Positions 1 through 7,601 of a stretch of DNA of 41,241 nucleotides are shown here, in pieces. The notes beneath the pieces are model-generated. The model worked only from the letters and a program-made list of their open reading frames with translations. It was not told the origin of the DNA and ran no database searches. Every line of letters starts with the position of its first letter. Position 1 is the stretch's first letter. The stretch comes from JBCBWG01 sp964579305. GTDB taxonomy: Bacteria; Pseudomonadota; Alphaproteobacteria; Rhizobiales; Hyphomicrobiaceae. The DNA is taken from positions 1-41,241 of the forward strand of contig CAZOGY010000015.1 of the NCBI GenBank assembly GCA_964579305.1, read 5' to 3'. The translations under genes were made by a program, and so were the position numbers.

Positions 1-394
1 CGACCCTTAAGACCGGGTTCAGCGTCATCATCGGATCTAGAAAGATCATGGCAACGCGATTGCCGCGGATCTTGCGCATTGCTTCGTCGTCAAGCGTTGT
101 GAGATCCGCGCCGCCAAATTGGATCTCACCTCCAACAACACGTCCTGGCGGATCGATTAATCCCATAATCGAAAAGCCGGTGACCGACTTGCCGCTGCCT
201 GATTCCCCGACAAGACCCAATACCTCTCCAGCAGCGACATGGAAACTCACGCCGTCGACCGCTTTCACGATGCCGGCGCGCGTAAAAAATTGCGTTCTCA
301 GATCCGTAACAGACAACACGGTGGCCGCTGCGGGATCTGCAGTTTCGGGAGCCATGTGCGGGACACCACCGGGCGTACGAATCGCTACGGTCAT
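1..394 (-). CDS. Peptide ABC transporter ATP-binding protein (DppD/OppD-like), 3' end outside window
   Basis: This is the N-terminal 131 residues of an ABC ATPase that would energise the two permeases upstream. The Walker A motif GESGSGKS is visible at about residues 64-71, preceded by the usual 'VKAVDGVSFHV' strand. The ATG at 394 overlaps the stop of the DppC-like gene in an ATGA, the mark of translational coupling. The segment after Walker A reads MIFLDPMMTLNP, where OppD/DppD proteins normally have MIFQDPMTSLNP. The Q-loop glutamine is therefore replaced by Leu119 (codon CTA at 40-38). The rest of the gene, including signature motif and Walker B, lies beyond base 1. Family assignment is firm; substrate is inferred from neighbours only. 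Confidence 0.9.
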   Translation of the reverse strand, partial: MTVAIRTPGGVPHMAPETADPAAATVLSVTDLRTQFFTRAGIVKAVDGVSFHVAAGEVLGLVGESGSGKSVTGFSIMGLIDPPGRVVGGEIQFGGADLTTLDDEAMRKIRGNRVAMIFLDPMMTLNPVLRV

Positions 395-1344
395 TTGCTG
401 AGCCTGGGGTTCAAGACATCGCGAAGCTGGTCGCCAACGAGATTGATCGACATAATTGTCAGCAGCAAAGCAATCCCAGGGAATGTCGAGATCCAGTACT
501 TCCCCGAAAGCAGATACTCATAACCATTCGCGATCAAAAGACCCAACGATGGCTCAGTTTGCGGTAGGCCAACGCCCAGGAATGACAGGGTCGCTTCAAG
601 CGCAATCGCATGTGCCGTTTGAACGGTGCCAACCACAATAAGCGGCGGCAAACAATTCGGCATGATATGCCCAAATACGATCCGGCCGTGCGAAAGCCCC
701 AGGCAACGCGCCGCCTCCACATATTCTTTTTGTCGCTCCACCAGCGCAGAGCCGCGAACGGTGCGCGCGTAATAAGCCCACTGCACAACGACGAGCGCAA
801 TGATAATCTTGTCAACCCCCTTGCCCATGACCGCCACAAGCATCAGAGCAATCAAAACGGCCGGGAACGACAGTTGTAAGTCGACAATGCGCATAATAAG
901 CGCTTCGACACGCCCGCCAGCGTAGGCCGCGATCAATCCAATCGACGCGCCGATCGCCATGGCAATAATGCCGGAGAACACGCCAACCGCCAGCGAGATC
1001 CGCAACCCGTACAGGATTGCGGAAAACAGATCGCGGCCCGCACCGTCCGTTCCAAGCCAGAACGTCATTCCCGTCATACTTTCGCCACCCGGCGGCAAGC
1101 GCGCATCCAGGACATCAACTTGGCCAAGATCGTAGGGATTTTGAGGTGTGATCCACGGCGCGATCAGCGCCAGTCCAACGATGACCGCAAGCAGCAAGAA
1201 CGCGGCGGTTGCAACCGTGCTCTCCATGTATTCCGAAACGAACCGTTGAAACGGTGTTTCAGCACGAACGCGTTCGGCGGCCGCCTTCTGGAGCTCATCG
1301 TCACGCTCTTGCGCGAGAGGACCGCTGTCAAACGTTGTACTCAT
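391..1344 (-). CDS. Dipeptide/oligopeptide ABC transporter permease (DppC-like)
   Basis: This 317-residue inner-membrane permease is one half of the translocation channel. It has an N-terminal cytoplasmic segment, a first membrane span at about residues 45-65 (AFLLLAVIVGLALIAPW) and a BPD_transp_1 core. The cytoplasmic EAA loop that docks the ATPase is visible as EAARCLGLSHGRIVFGHIMPN-type sequence near residue 210. Length and layout match DppC/OppC/GsiD. It overlaps the upstream permease gene by 4 bp (ATGA) and the downstream ATPase gene by 4 bp, so the three are surely one operon. The substrate cannot be read from the permease itself. Confidence 0.93.
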   Translation of the reverse strand: MSTTFDSGPLAQERDDELQKAAAERVRAETPFQRFVSEYMESTVATAAFLLLAVIVGLALIAPWITPQNPYDLGQVDVLDARLPPGGESMTGMTFWLGTDGAGRDLFSAILYGLRISLAVGVFSGIIAMAIGASIGLIAAYAGGRVEALIMRIVDLQLSFPAVLIALMLVAVMGKGVDKIIIALVVVQWAYYARTVRGSALVERQKEYVEAARCLGLSHGRIVFGHIMPNCLPPLIVVGTVQTAHAIALEATLSFLGVGLPQTEPSLGLLIANGYEYLLSGKYWISTFPGIALLLTIMSINLVGDQLRDVLNPRLSK

Positions 1345-2318
1345 GCCTGTGAGCCTCCAAGCCGGACGCGGGGGTCAAGGATCGAGTACAAGATATCGAC
1401 CACGAGATTGATGAAGACAAAGAACAAAACAATGATGATCAGGTACGCGACGATAACCGGGCGATCGAGTTGTTGAATAGAATCGATCAATAACTTGCCC
1501 ATGCCTGGCCAGGCGAAAATGGTTTCGGTAACGACCGAAAAAGCAATTAAGCTTCCGAATTCAAGGCCAAGCACCGTGACCACTGGTATCATAATATTTT
1601 TCAAAAGATGCAGCCCGATAATGCGATTGGGCGCCAAGCCTTTCGCCCGCGCAAACTTGATATAATCCTGGTGCAATGCCTCCCGAGTGCCGGCACGCGT
1701 CAGCCTGATCACGAGCGAAATTTTCAACAGCGCAAGGTTGAGGGCTGGCAGAAACACATGGCGCAAACCATCCAGTGTAAAGAGACTCGACTCAATCCCA
1801 AGGACGGTGGCGGTGTCTCCGCGCCCAGTCGATGGCAACCATCCCAGCATCACGGCAAAAACCATGATAAGCATCAAGCCAACCCAGAACGTTGGCAATG
1901 AGAAGCCCAGGATCGAGCCGGACATGATAAGCTTCGAAGAGACCGCATCCGGTTTCAATCCGGCATAAAGCCCGAGCGGAATACCAAGGAAGACGGATAA
2001 AAAAAGCGCAAAGAACGCCAATTCCATGGTCGCTGGCATGCGCTGGAGGATCAGCCCAAGTGCGGGCGTGCCGAATACAAAAGAATTGCCGAGGTCACCG
2101 TTCAGCGCGCCCACGATGAAACGCCAGTATTGCTCCCAAATGGGCCGGTCCAACCCAAACGAGCGAATGACCGCTTCGATCTCGGCTTGCGTGGCGTCAG
2201 GGCTGATCAGCATGTCGACAGGATCACCGACGACATTCACACCAAAAAACACGACAATCGACATCAGGAAGACGACGACGCACGATTGAAACAGTCTTCT
2301 GATCAGGAAGGCGGTCAC
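1341..2318 (-). CDS. Dipeptide/oligopeptide ABC transporter permease (DppB-like)
   Basis: This 325-residue permease partners the DppC-like protein. It begins MTAFLIRRLFQS, the usual DppB-type start, from a GTG codon at 2318. Six membrane spans are expected, and hydrophobic stretches near residues 9-30, 100-120, 135-160, 185-205, 245-270 and 285-310 fit. The EAA-type loop 'IKFARAKGLAPNRIIGLHLLKN' region near residue 220 is recognisable. The SD in front of the GTG is weak. That fits translation or stability set by the hairpin lying between this gene and the binding-protein gene upstream. It belongs to the same minus-strand operon as its neighbours. Confidence 0.93.
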   Translation of the reverse strand: MTAFLIRRLFQSCVVVFLMSIVVFFGVNVVGDPVDMLISPDATQAEIEAVIRSFGLDRPIWEQYWRFIVGALNGDLGNSFVFGTPALGLILQRMPATMELAFFALFLSVFLGIPLGLYAGLKPDAVSSKLIMSGSILGFSLPTFWVGLMLIMVFAVMLGWLPSTGRGDTATVLGIESSLFTLDGLRHVFLPALNLALLKISLVIRLTRAGTREALHQDYIKFARAKGLAPNRIIGLHLLKNIMIPVVTVLGLEFGSLIAFSVVTETIFAWPGMGKLLIDSIQQLDRPVIVAYLIIIVLFFVFINLVVDILYSILDPRVRLGGSQA

Positions 2319-2393
2319 GAAAGCGATCCCTTCAAGCTGTTGCCTTGGCGCGCAAGGCCAGCAAATGCGGCGTCGTTGAACAAAGCGATACGC

Positions 2394-2434
2394 GATGCCC
2401 GGTGGCTATTTTCAAGAAAAAACCACCGGGCATC
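2394..2434 (-). terminator. Intercistronic 12-bp hairpin between binding protein and permease genes
   Basis: Arms 2394-2405 and 2423-2434 are perfectly complementary over 12 bp, with a 17-nt A/T-rich loop. On the minus strand there is no U-run after the stem. It therefore looks more like an mRNA 3'-end stabiliser or partial terminator than a full stop. This is the usual way operons make more binding protein than permease. The structure is seen in the sequence; the function is inferred. Confidence 0.65.
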
Positions 2435-2454
2435 ATATCCAGGTCGAGTGTCGC

Positions 2455-4032
2455 TTAGTTGACCATCATCGCGACGGTGCGTTCGTCGGTACGCGGGGTG
2501 TACGAAAGGCCCTTGCGAGTACCCCACGTGTTGACTTGATAATGCAGCGGGATAATGCCGCCGTCTTTAATTGCGACTTCGGTGGCTTGCGCGAGAAGAT
2601 CCTGCCGCTTTTTGTCGTCAACCGTGGCAAGCGCTTGTTCGAGAAGCCGGTCGACTTCTGCGTTTGAATAACGGCCCCGGTTCGACGCACCGAAACCGCG
2701 CTCACGGTCATAAGTGTGAAGCAACGATTTCAGAGGGGATGACGCTTCACCGCTGCCTGCGCCCCAACCGACAAGCATGAAGCTGAATTCGGGCGTGTTG
2801 TTCGGGCCGCCGCGGGAAGCACGCTTGAAGTAGACCGAGCGGGTCATCGTCTCGACCGACATTTTGATGCCGAGGCGCGTCAACATTTGCCCAATTGCTT
2901 CGGCAATTTTCGCGTCATTGATATACCGGTCATTCGGGCCGTGCAGCGTCATTTGGAAGCCGCTCTCATAGCCGGCCTCCTTCAGCAGCTTTTTGGCACC
3001 GTCAAGATCGTATTCGACCGGTTTCAGGTTTGGCGACACCCCGAAAAAGCCTTCTGGCAGCAACTGCCCGGCCGGGATTGCCACATTTTCCATGACACGT
3101 TCGACGATCGCCTTCCGGTTGATCGCCATCGAGATGGCTTGACGCACCTTCACGTTCTTGAGCGGGTTCTTGATCGGGCCGCCGTCCGCTGACTTTACGA
3201 ACGGCGAGTCATCGCGCTGGTGGTCGAGATGGAGATAGATGACGCGATTGGAAATCCCGCTCGACAACGAAAGGTTCGGCTCTTTTTTCAGTCGCGCGAT
3301 ATCGGCTGTTGGCACGCTTTCAATAACATCGACATCACCGGCAAGGAGGGCTGCGACGCGCGACGGGCCGGATTTTATCGGCTTGAGTGTAACCTTATCC
3401 CACTTCGGCTTGCCGCCCCAGTAGTCGGCGTTGGCTTCAAGGACAATGCGGTCGCCTGGGACATATTCAACAAACTTGAAAGGCCCGGTACCGATCGCAG
3501 CCTTTCCCGAGTTGTAATCCGCGGTTGTCGCGTTTTCTCCGTGTTTTTTGGAGACGATCGTAAAAGTTGTCAGGTCGGTGACCATCAATGGATAGGGTTT
3601 GGGTGTTTTGACGTGAACGGTGAGATCATCGATCTTCACCGCTGTTTTGCCTTTGGTGTAGGTGCCGTATCCAGATGGGCTGTTGGGAACGTTTCCGGCA
3701 CGATTGAATGTGAAAACAACGTCGTCGGCGGTGAATGGAGAGCCGTCGTGCCATTTCACGTTCGGGCGGAGTTTGAACTCCCATGTGAGATCGTCAATTG
3801 CCTTCCAGGAAACGGCGAGGCCTGGCGTAACTTGTTGTTTTTCATCAAAGATAACAAGCGCATCGAACATGTGCATCGACAGCGCATTGTTTGGCGTCAG
3901 GTTGTGAAAATGCGGATCGATCGCAGTCGGCTCGGAGGCCAGCGCGATTGTCAGATCTTCCGCTTTTGCCGGACTGACGGCCCAAACGGCCGATGCCAGT
4001 AAGACGGCTGCAAATCTGCCACGAGAGAACAC
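2455..4032 (-). CDS. Periplasmic peptide-binding protein of the ABC transporter (SBP_bac_5 family)
   Basis: This 525-residue solute-binding protein captures the substrate and delivers it to the DppBC-like channel. A Sec signal peptide covers residues 1-24, with cleavage probably after AKA before EDLTIALASEP. Family features include 'WEFKLRPNVKWHDGSPFTADDVVFTFNR' in the first third (about residues 78-105) and 'KQAISMAINR'-type sequence (here RQAISMAINRKAIVERV) near residue 300. The GTG start at 4032 is chosen because an excellent SD, GGGAGGAG, lies a few bases upstream. It is the first gene of the transporter operon, separated by 212 bp from the M20 hydrolase gene. That gap holds a strong palindrome cluster. 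Ligand is unknown; a peptide or amide is inferred from the two flanking hydrolases. Confidence 0.93.
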   Translation of the reverse strand: MFSRGRFAAVLLASAVWAVSPAKAEDLTIALASEPTAIDPHFHNLTPNNALSMHMFDALVIFDEKQQVTPGLAVSWKAIDDLTWEFKLRPNVKWHDGSPFTADDVVFTFNRAGNVPNSPSGYGTYTKGKTAVKIDDLTVHVKTPKPYPLMVTDLTTFTIVSKKHGENATTADYNSGKAAIGTGPFKFVEYVPGDRIVLEANADYWGGKPKWDKVTLKPIKSGPSRVAALLAGDVDVIESVPTADIARLKKEPNLSLSSGISNRVIYLHLDHQRDDSPFVKSADGGPIKNPLKNVKVRQAISMAINRKAIVERVMENVAIPAGQLLPEGFFGVSPNLKPVEYDLDGAKKLLKEAGYESGFQMTLHGPNDRYINDAKIAEAIGQMLTRLGIKMSVETMTRSVYFKRASRGGPNNTPEFSFMLVGWGAGSGEASSPLKSLLHTYDRERGFGASNRGRYSNAEVDRLLEQALATVDDKKRQDLLAQATEVAIKDGGIIPLHYQVNTWGTRKGLSYTPRTDERTVAMMVN

Positions 4033-4207
4033 GTGTCTCCTCCCTTCACTTTCGATGGGCCGACGCGAGTCGGCTACGCTTCACCACCGCGAGGCCAAGC
4101 TTGCCTGCTTAAAACGCCTGCGAATATTGAGACGCTATCATGCGCTTTCTGGCTGGCAAGCGGGAATTGTCAGGCGGCATGCACAGCGAACAGGCTTTGA
4201 TTGCGCC

Positions 4208-4243
4208 GCACAATTCGGGCGAATTGTGCTGCATTGCACAATT
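4208..4243. promoter_or_regulatory. Palindrome cluster, probable operator of the transporter operon
   Basis: GCACAATTCG (4208-4217) faces its exact reverse complement (4220-4229) across a 2-bp spacer, and a third half-site GCACAATT follows at 4236-4243. The second and third half-sites form another inverted pair (AATTGTGC / GCACAATT) with a 6-bp spacer. The cluster lies just past the M20 stop and upstream of the binding-protein gene. There is no U-run on either strand, so an operator for a dimeric regulator (GntR-like half-sites) is more likely than a terminator. No regulator gene is visible in the window. Confidence 0.55.
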
Positions 4244-4244
4244 T

Positions 4245-5678
4245 TCAAACGTTTGGACGTTTTTGTATCGGAGGTTGAATGTCGGGTGGCATCGGGCATT
4301 CATAAGGTGATTTCGACAGCAGCGCCTGATGATCGGCTTGCGCTTGAGCCAGGACATCCGGTTTCTCAAAAAGGTCGCGCGCGGTCCCCGCCATGATCTT
4401 GGCCGCATGCACCATGCCCTTGTGCGCAGCCGGCGTTTTACCCTGCGCGGTCAACTGCCAAGTGTGAAACGGCGTTCCCACGGCGCAAGTGGCAACCCGA
4501 GCTTGCACCGTCGGCACAGCCCAACTGACATCGCCGACGTCGGTGGAGCCCTCTCCTGCACCGGTTGGCCGGTCAAGCGGCGCGACGAAATCACAAAGCG
4601 CGAGATCTGGGTCAGTCTCAATTCCAATCCGCCGGAAACTCGCTGCAATATCGTTTGGCGTGAGTGTTGCGCGGATCGCATCTGCAAAAGCACGGTCGTC
4701 GTCGTCGAAGGTTGGGGCCCCAAGCCGCTCCAGATTGGCCTGCATGGTTTCTTCAAGTGGCCGGTTGCCGACCAAGTTGGAAACCGCTGTCACCATCTGT
4801 TCTTCGACCGTCGTTTCGGTCATCAATGCGGCACCTTGAGCAATCCTGCTGACCCGCTCGATCAGCTGTCGCAACGTCGCCAGATCGCCCGCGCGCACGA
4901 GCTGTCGCACGGTTGCGCGATGTTGCACGACGTTTGGGGCGACGCCGCCAGCGTCGAGGTAGGCATAATGCACACGCGCGTCGTCCGGCATGTGTTCGCG
5001 CATATAGTTGACGCCGATGTTCATGAGTTCAACGGCATCAAGTGCGCTGCGGCCAAGTTCGGGGGCCGCGGCCGCGTGCGCAGCCTTGCCGTGGAAAGTG
5101 AAGTCGATGCGGGCGTTGGCCAGTGAATGTGCTGCGTTCACGGCAGTAAACGTGGCGGGATGCCAGGAAATCGCTGCCGCCACATCATCGAACAGGCCGG
5201 CGCGCACCATGAAGGATTTCGCTGCGCCGCCCTCTTCAGCGGGGCATCCATAATACCGAACGCGGCCCTTGATGCCGCGCTCCGCCAGATAGTCCCGCAC
5301 CGCCGCAGCGGCCATCAAAGCGGCGGAGCCGAGGAGGTTATGCCCACAGCCATGTCCGGGGCCTGGCTGATCAACCGGCCGTGGTTCGGCAACACCGGAC
5401 TGCTGTCCCAATCCTGGCAGGGCGTCGAACTCGCCCAGAATGGCAATCACCGGACCTTCACTGCCCGCTTCGCCAATCACCGCGGTCGGCAAACCGCCGG
5501 CCTCGCGCGTAATGCGGAAACCTTCTTGTTCCAGCATCGCAATGTGCGCATCGACGGAGCGAAATTCCGTATAGGCAATTTCCGGCGTATCGAAAACTTG
5601 ATCCGACAAAGCGATAAACGCCGCGCGCCGCGTGTCCACCAGTTCCCAGATCCGGTCCGTATTGCGCTCACCCGACAT
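4245..5678 (-). CDS. M20 family amidohydrolase, AbgB-like
   Basis: This is a 477-residue zinc-dependent amidohydrolase of the M20D group, closest in motif pattern to AbgB (p-aminobenzoyl-glutamate hydrolase subunit B). Metal-site motifs are GEFDALPGL (82-90), GHGCGHNLLG (108-117), CPAEEG (145-150) and SWHP (171-174), followed by the lid/dimerisation domain. The ATG at 5678 has a GGGAG SD seven bases upstream. It has no signal peptide, so it acts in the cytoplasm on an imported amide or peptide. It is divergent from the M81 gene and lies upstream of the transporter genes on the same strand. The length is normal for AbgB-like proteins. The exact substrate is not readable; p-aminobenzoyl-glutamate is only one option. 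Confidence 0.9.
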   Translation of the reverse strand: MSGERNTDRIWELVDTRRAAFIALSDQVFDTPEIAYTEFRSVDAHIAMLEQEGFRITREAGGLPTAVIGEAGSEGPVIAILGEFDALPGLGQQSGVAEPRPVDQPGPGHGCGHNLLGSAALMAAAAVRDYLAERGIKGRVRYYGCPAEEGGAAKSFMVRAGLFDDVAAAISWHPATFTAVNAAHSLANARIDFTFHGKAAHAAAAPELGRSALDAVELMNIGVNYMREHMPDDARVHYAYLDAGGVAPNVVQHRATVRQLVRAGDLATLRQLIERVSRIAQGAALMTETTVEEQMVTAVSNLVGNRPLEETMQANLERLGAPTFDDDDRAFADAIRATLTPNDIAASFRRIGIETDPDLALCDFVAPLDRPTGAGEGSTDVGDVSWAVPTVQARVATCAVGTPFHTWQLTAQGKTPAAHKGMVHAAKIMAGTARDLFEKPDVLAQAQADHQALLSKSPYECPMPPDIQPPIQKRPNV

Positions 5679-5767
5679 CGCTGCACTCCCGGTTCGCAGA
5701 CTTCAACCGGGATGAGTGTGAGCCAGCCGCTTTGGCAAGACAATCGGGAAGTCAAAGCACCGATTGC

Positions 5768-5790
5768 CCAATTGGCAGTCATCAATTGGC
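5768..5790. promoter_or_regulatory. Direct repeat CAATTGGC in the M20/M81 divergent promoter region
   Basis: CAATTGGC occurs at 5769-5776 and again at 5783-5790, and the first copy is part of the palindrome CCAATTGG. The 10-mer CCAATTGGCA recurs at 7481-7490, just after the M81 gene. The site lies between two divergent genes of the same module, so a shared operator is possible. Short repeats like this also arise by chance. Confidence 0.3.
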
Positions 5791-5862
5791 GCCAGCGGCC
5801 CTTGCACTTGCATCGCAACTGACCTGAACTGCGCACGCAACCCATTTGCAAGGATTGGCGGT

Positions 5863-7398
5863 ATGTCGGGACCACGGATCGGATTGTGCGGTGTTATTCT
5901 GGAAAGCAATCGCTCGTCACCTGTTGCAACGCACGACGATTTTGAAAGTCTCTACCTACTCAAGGGCGACCCGATTTTGATCGCCGCACGCGCTGAGCAG
6001 TCCGTGATTGCCGCGGAGATGTCTGCGTTTGTTCAGATGATGGACGCAACCGGCGATTGGGTGCCGGTTCCTTTGCTGTTTGCGGGTTGCCACCCCCATG
6101 GCCCGATCGATGGCGACCTCATGCGCGCGTTCATAGAAGAGATCCGATCTGGCATCTTGTCTGCAAATGAGCGGGGAGCCCCGCTCGATGCGGTCTTTGT
6201 CGCCAATCACGGGGCGATGGTGGCGACCGATAGCCATGATCCCGACGGTGATCTGTTCGCAGCGGTTCGCGACGCGCTTGGTGCCGACAAGCCGATCATC
6301 GCGACACTCGACCTCCACGCCAACATTTCCGATCAAATGGCCCGGTCAGTCGACATGATTGTTGGCTATCGCACCAATCCGCATGTCGACATGATCGAGC
6401 GCGGAGAAGAAGCCGCTGCCGCCATGCGCATGACCCTGGCCGGTCGCGCGCAACCGCAATTGCACGTCACGCGATTGCCCCTGACCCCAGCCTCGATCGG
6501 ATTGCTAACGGCGCAGGCGCCTTACGGTACGATGATCGACGTTGGTCAGCGGCGCCAGGCCGAGCATGCCGGCGCGATATTGAACGTGTCGATTTTCGGC
6601 GGGTTCGTTTTCTCAGATACCCCGGACAATGGCGTGGCCGTTGCGGTGACCGCGCGCAGCGATCAAGGGTTGGCAAAGGCACTTGCCGATGAGCTTGCCG
6701 GCCTGGGTTGGGAAAATCGCACCGAGTTCAAGCGCCAACTGCTGCCAGTCGCAGACGCCGTGAAAATGGCCCTCCATAAGGATCGTCTGCCGGTAATCTT
6801 TTCAGACTCCGGTGACAATCCCGGTGGCGGTGGGACGGGACGCACAACGCAACTCCTCGAGGCCCTTCTGCACGCCCAACCTTCAGACGTCCTCTATGGC
6901 AGTTATTATGATCCGCCGCTGGCCGATGACGCACATGCGGCTGGTCTGGGCGCAACGTTCATTGCGCGTTTTAACCGCCTGCCTGGAACGCCCTATGACC
7001 GTCCAATTGAGGTCGAGGCCGAGGTAATCGGTTTATCAAGCGAAGACGTTGTCGGACGTCTCGGCCTATTTGCAGGCCGGCGCATGAAATTGGGCCCGTC
7101 CGCAGCGTTGCGGATTGGTGGCATGACTGTCGTTGTTATTTCCGACCGCACGCAAACGGCGGATCCCATGTTTTTTGAGATGTTCGGTCTCGATATCGGC
7201 CGAGCGCATACGGTCGTTGTTAAGTCCCGGGGGCATTTCCGCGCCGGCTTCAGTCCGTGGTTCGCGTCCCAACAGGTGTTCGAGGTTGATACCGAGGGGC
7301 TGACATCACCTGTGTTGGAGCGGCGGCAATGGCAATATCTGCCAAGGCCCGTTTATCCGCTCGATGACGACGCAGTCTGGTCGCCGACAGGATCATGA
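5863..7398 (+). CDS. M81 family metallopeptidase (MlrC/microcystinase C-like)
   Basis: This 511-residue zinc peptidase is of the family typified by MlrC, which opens linearised microcystin and related non-ribosomal peptides. The DUF1485 N-terminal domain starts RIGLCGVILESNRSSP. Metal ligands fit the family pattern: His116 (VANHGAMV), Asp150 and His152 (TLDLHANIS) and His174 (TNPHVDM). The C-terminal MlrC domain includes SDSGDNPGGGGTG near residue 318. The ATG at 5863 is preferred because AGGA lies 8 bases upstream and the conserved domain begins at once; an upstream in-frame start would add 33 unlikely residues. There is no signal peptide. With the divergent M20 gene and the ABC importer it suggests cytoplasmic breakdown of an imported unusual peptide. 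Substrate remains inferred. Confidence 0.92.
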   Translation: MSGPRIGLCGVILESNRSSPVATHDDFESLYLLKGDPILIAARAEQSVIAAEMSAFVQMMDATGDWVPVPLLFAGCHPHGPIDGDLMRAFIEEIRSGILSANERGAPLDAVFVANHGAMVATDSHDPDGDLFAAVRDALGADKPIIATLDLHANISDQMARSVDMIVGYRTNPHVDMIERGEEAAAAMRMTLAGRAQPQLHVTRLPLTPASIGLLTAQAPYGTMIDVGQRRQAEHAGAILNVSIFGGFVFSDTPDNGVAVAVTARSDQGLAKALADELAGLGWENRTEFKRQLLPVADAVKMALHKDRLPVIFSDSGDNPGGGGTGRTTQLLEALLHAQPSDVLYGSYYDPPLADDAHAAGLGATFIARFNRLPGTPYDRPIEVEAEVIGLSSEDVVGRLGLFAGRRMKLGPSAALRIGGMTVVVISDRTQTADPMFFEMFGLDIGRAHTVVVKSRGHFRAGFSPWFASQQVFEVDTEGLTSPVLERRQWQYLPRPVYPLDDDAVWSPTGS

Positions 7399-7460
7399 CG
7401 GGCGAAGGGTAACATTTGGAAAGCGGCCACACGCCGAACGTCGCTTAATCCGTTGTGTTC

Positions 7461-7495
7461 TGCCTTGCCTAAAATGCGGACCAATTGGCAAGGCA
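7461..7495. repeat. 9-bp inverted repeat between M81 gene and glycosyltransferase
   Basis: TGCCTTGCC (7461-7469) and GGCAAGGCA (7487-7495) are perfect complements around a 17-nt loop. No U-run follows on the plus strand, so an intrinsic terminator is only weakly supported. It sits 63 bp after the M81 stop and about 105 bp before the glycosyltransferase start, so it may end the M81 transcript or act as an operator. Confidence 0.4.
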
Positions 7496-7601
7496 AGTGA
7501 TGGCCGGGCAATCATTTTGACGCCGACGGCCTCCTGGGGCCATTGCTCAGCGGTCATTGCAACCCCTCATGAGCACGGCGCTGCGAGGCAATACAACGGT
7601 C

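Noticed and set aside
3220..4002. 260-codon plus-strand frame opposite the peptide-binding protein
   Set aside because: It is a shadow of the SBP_bac_5 gene, with no SD and no motif.
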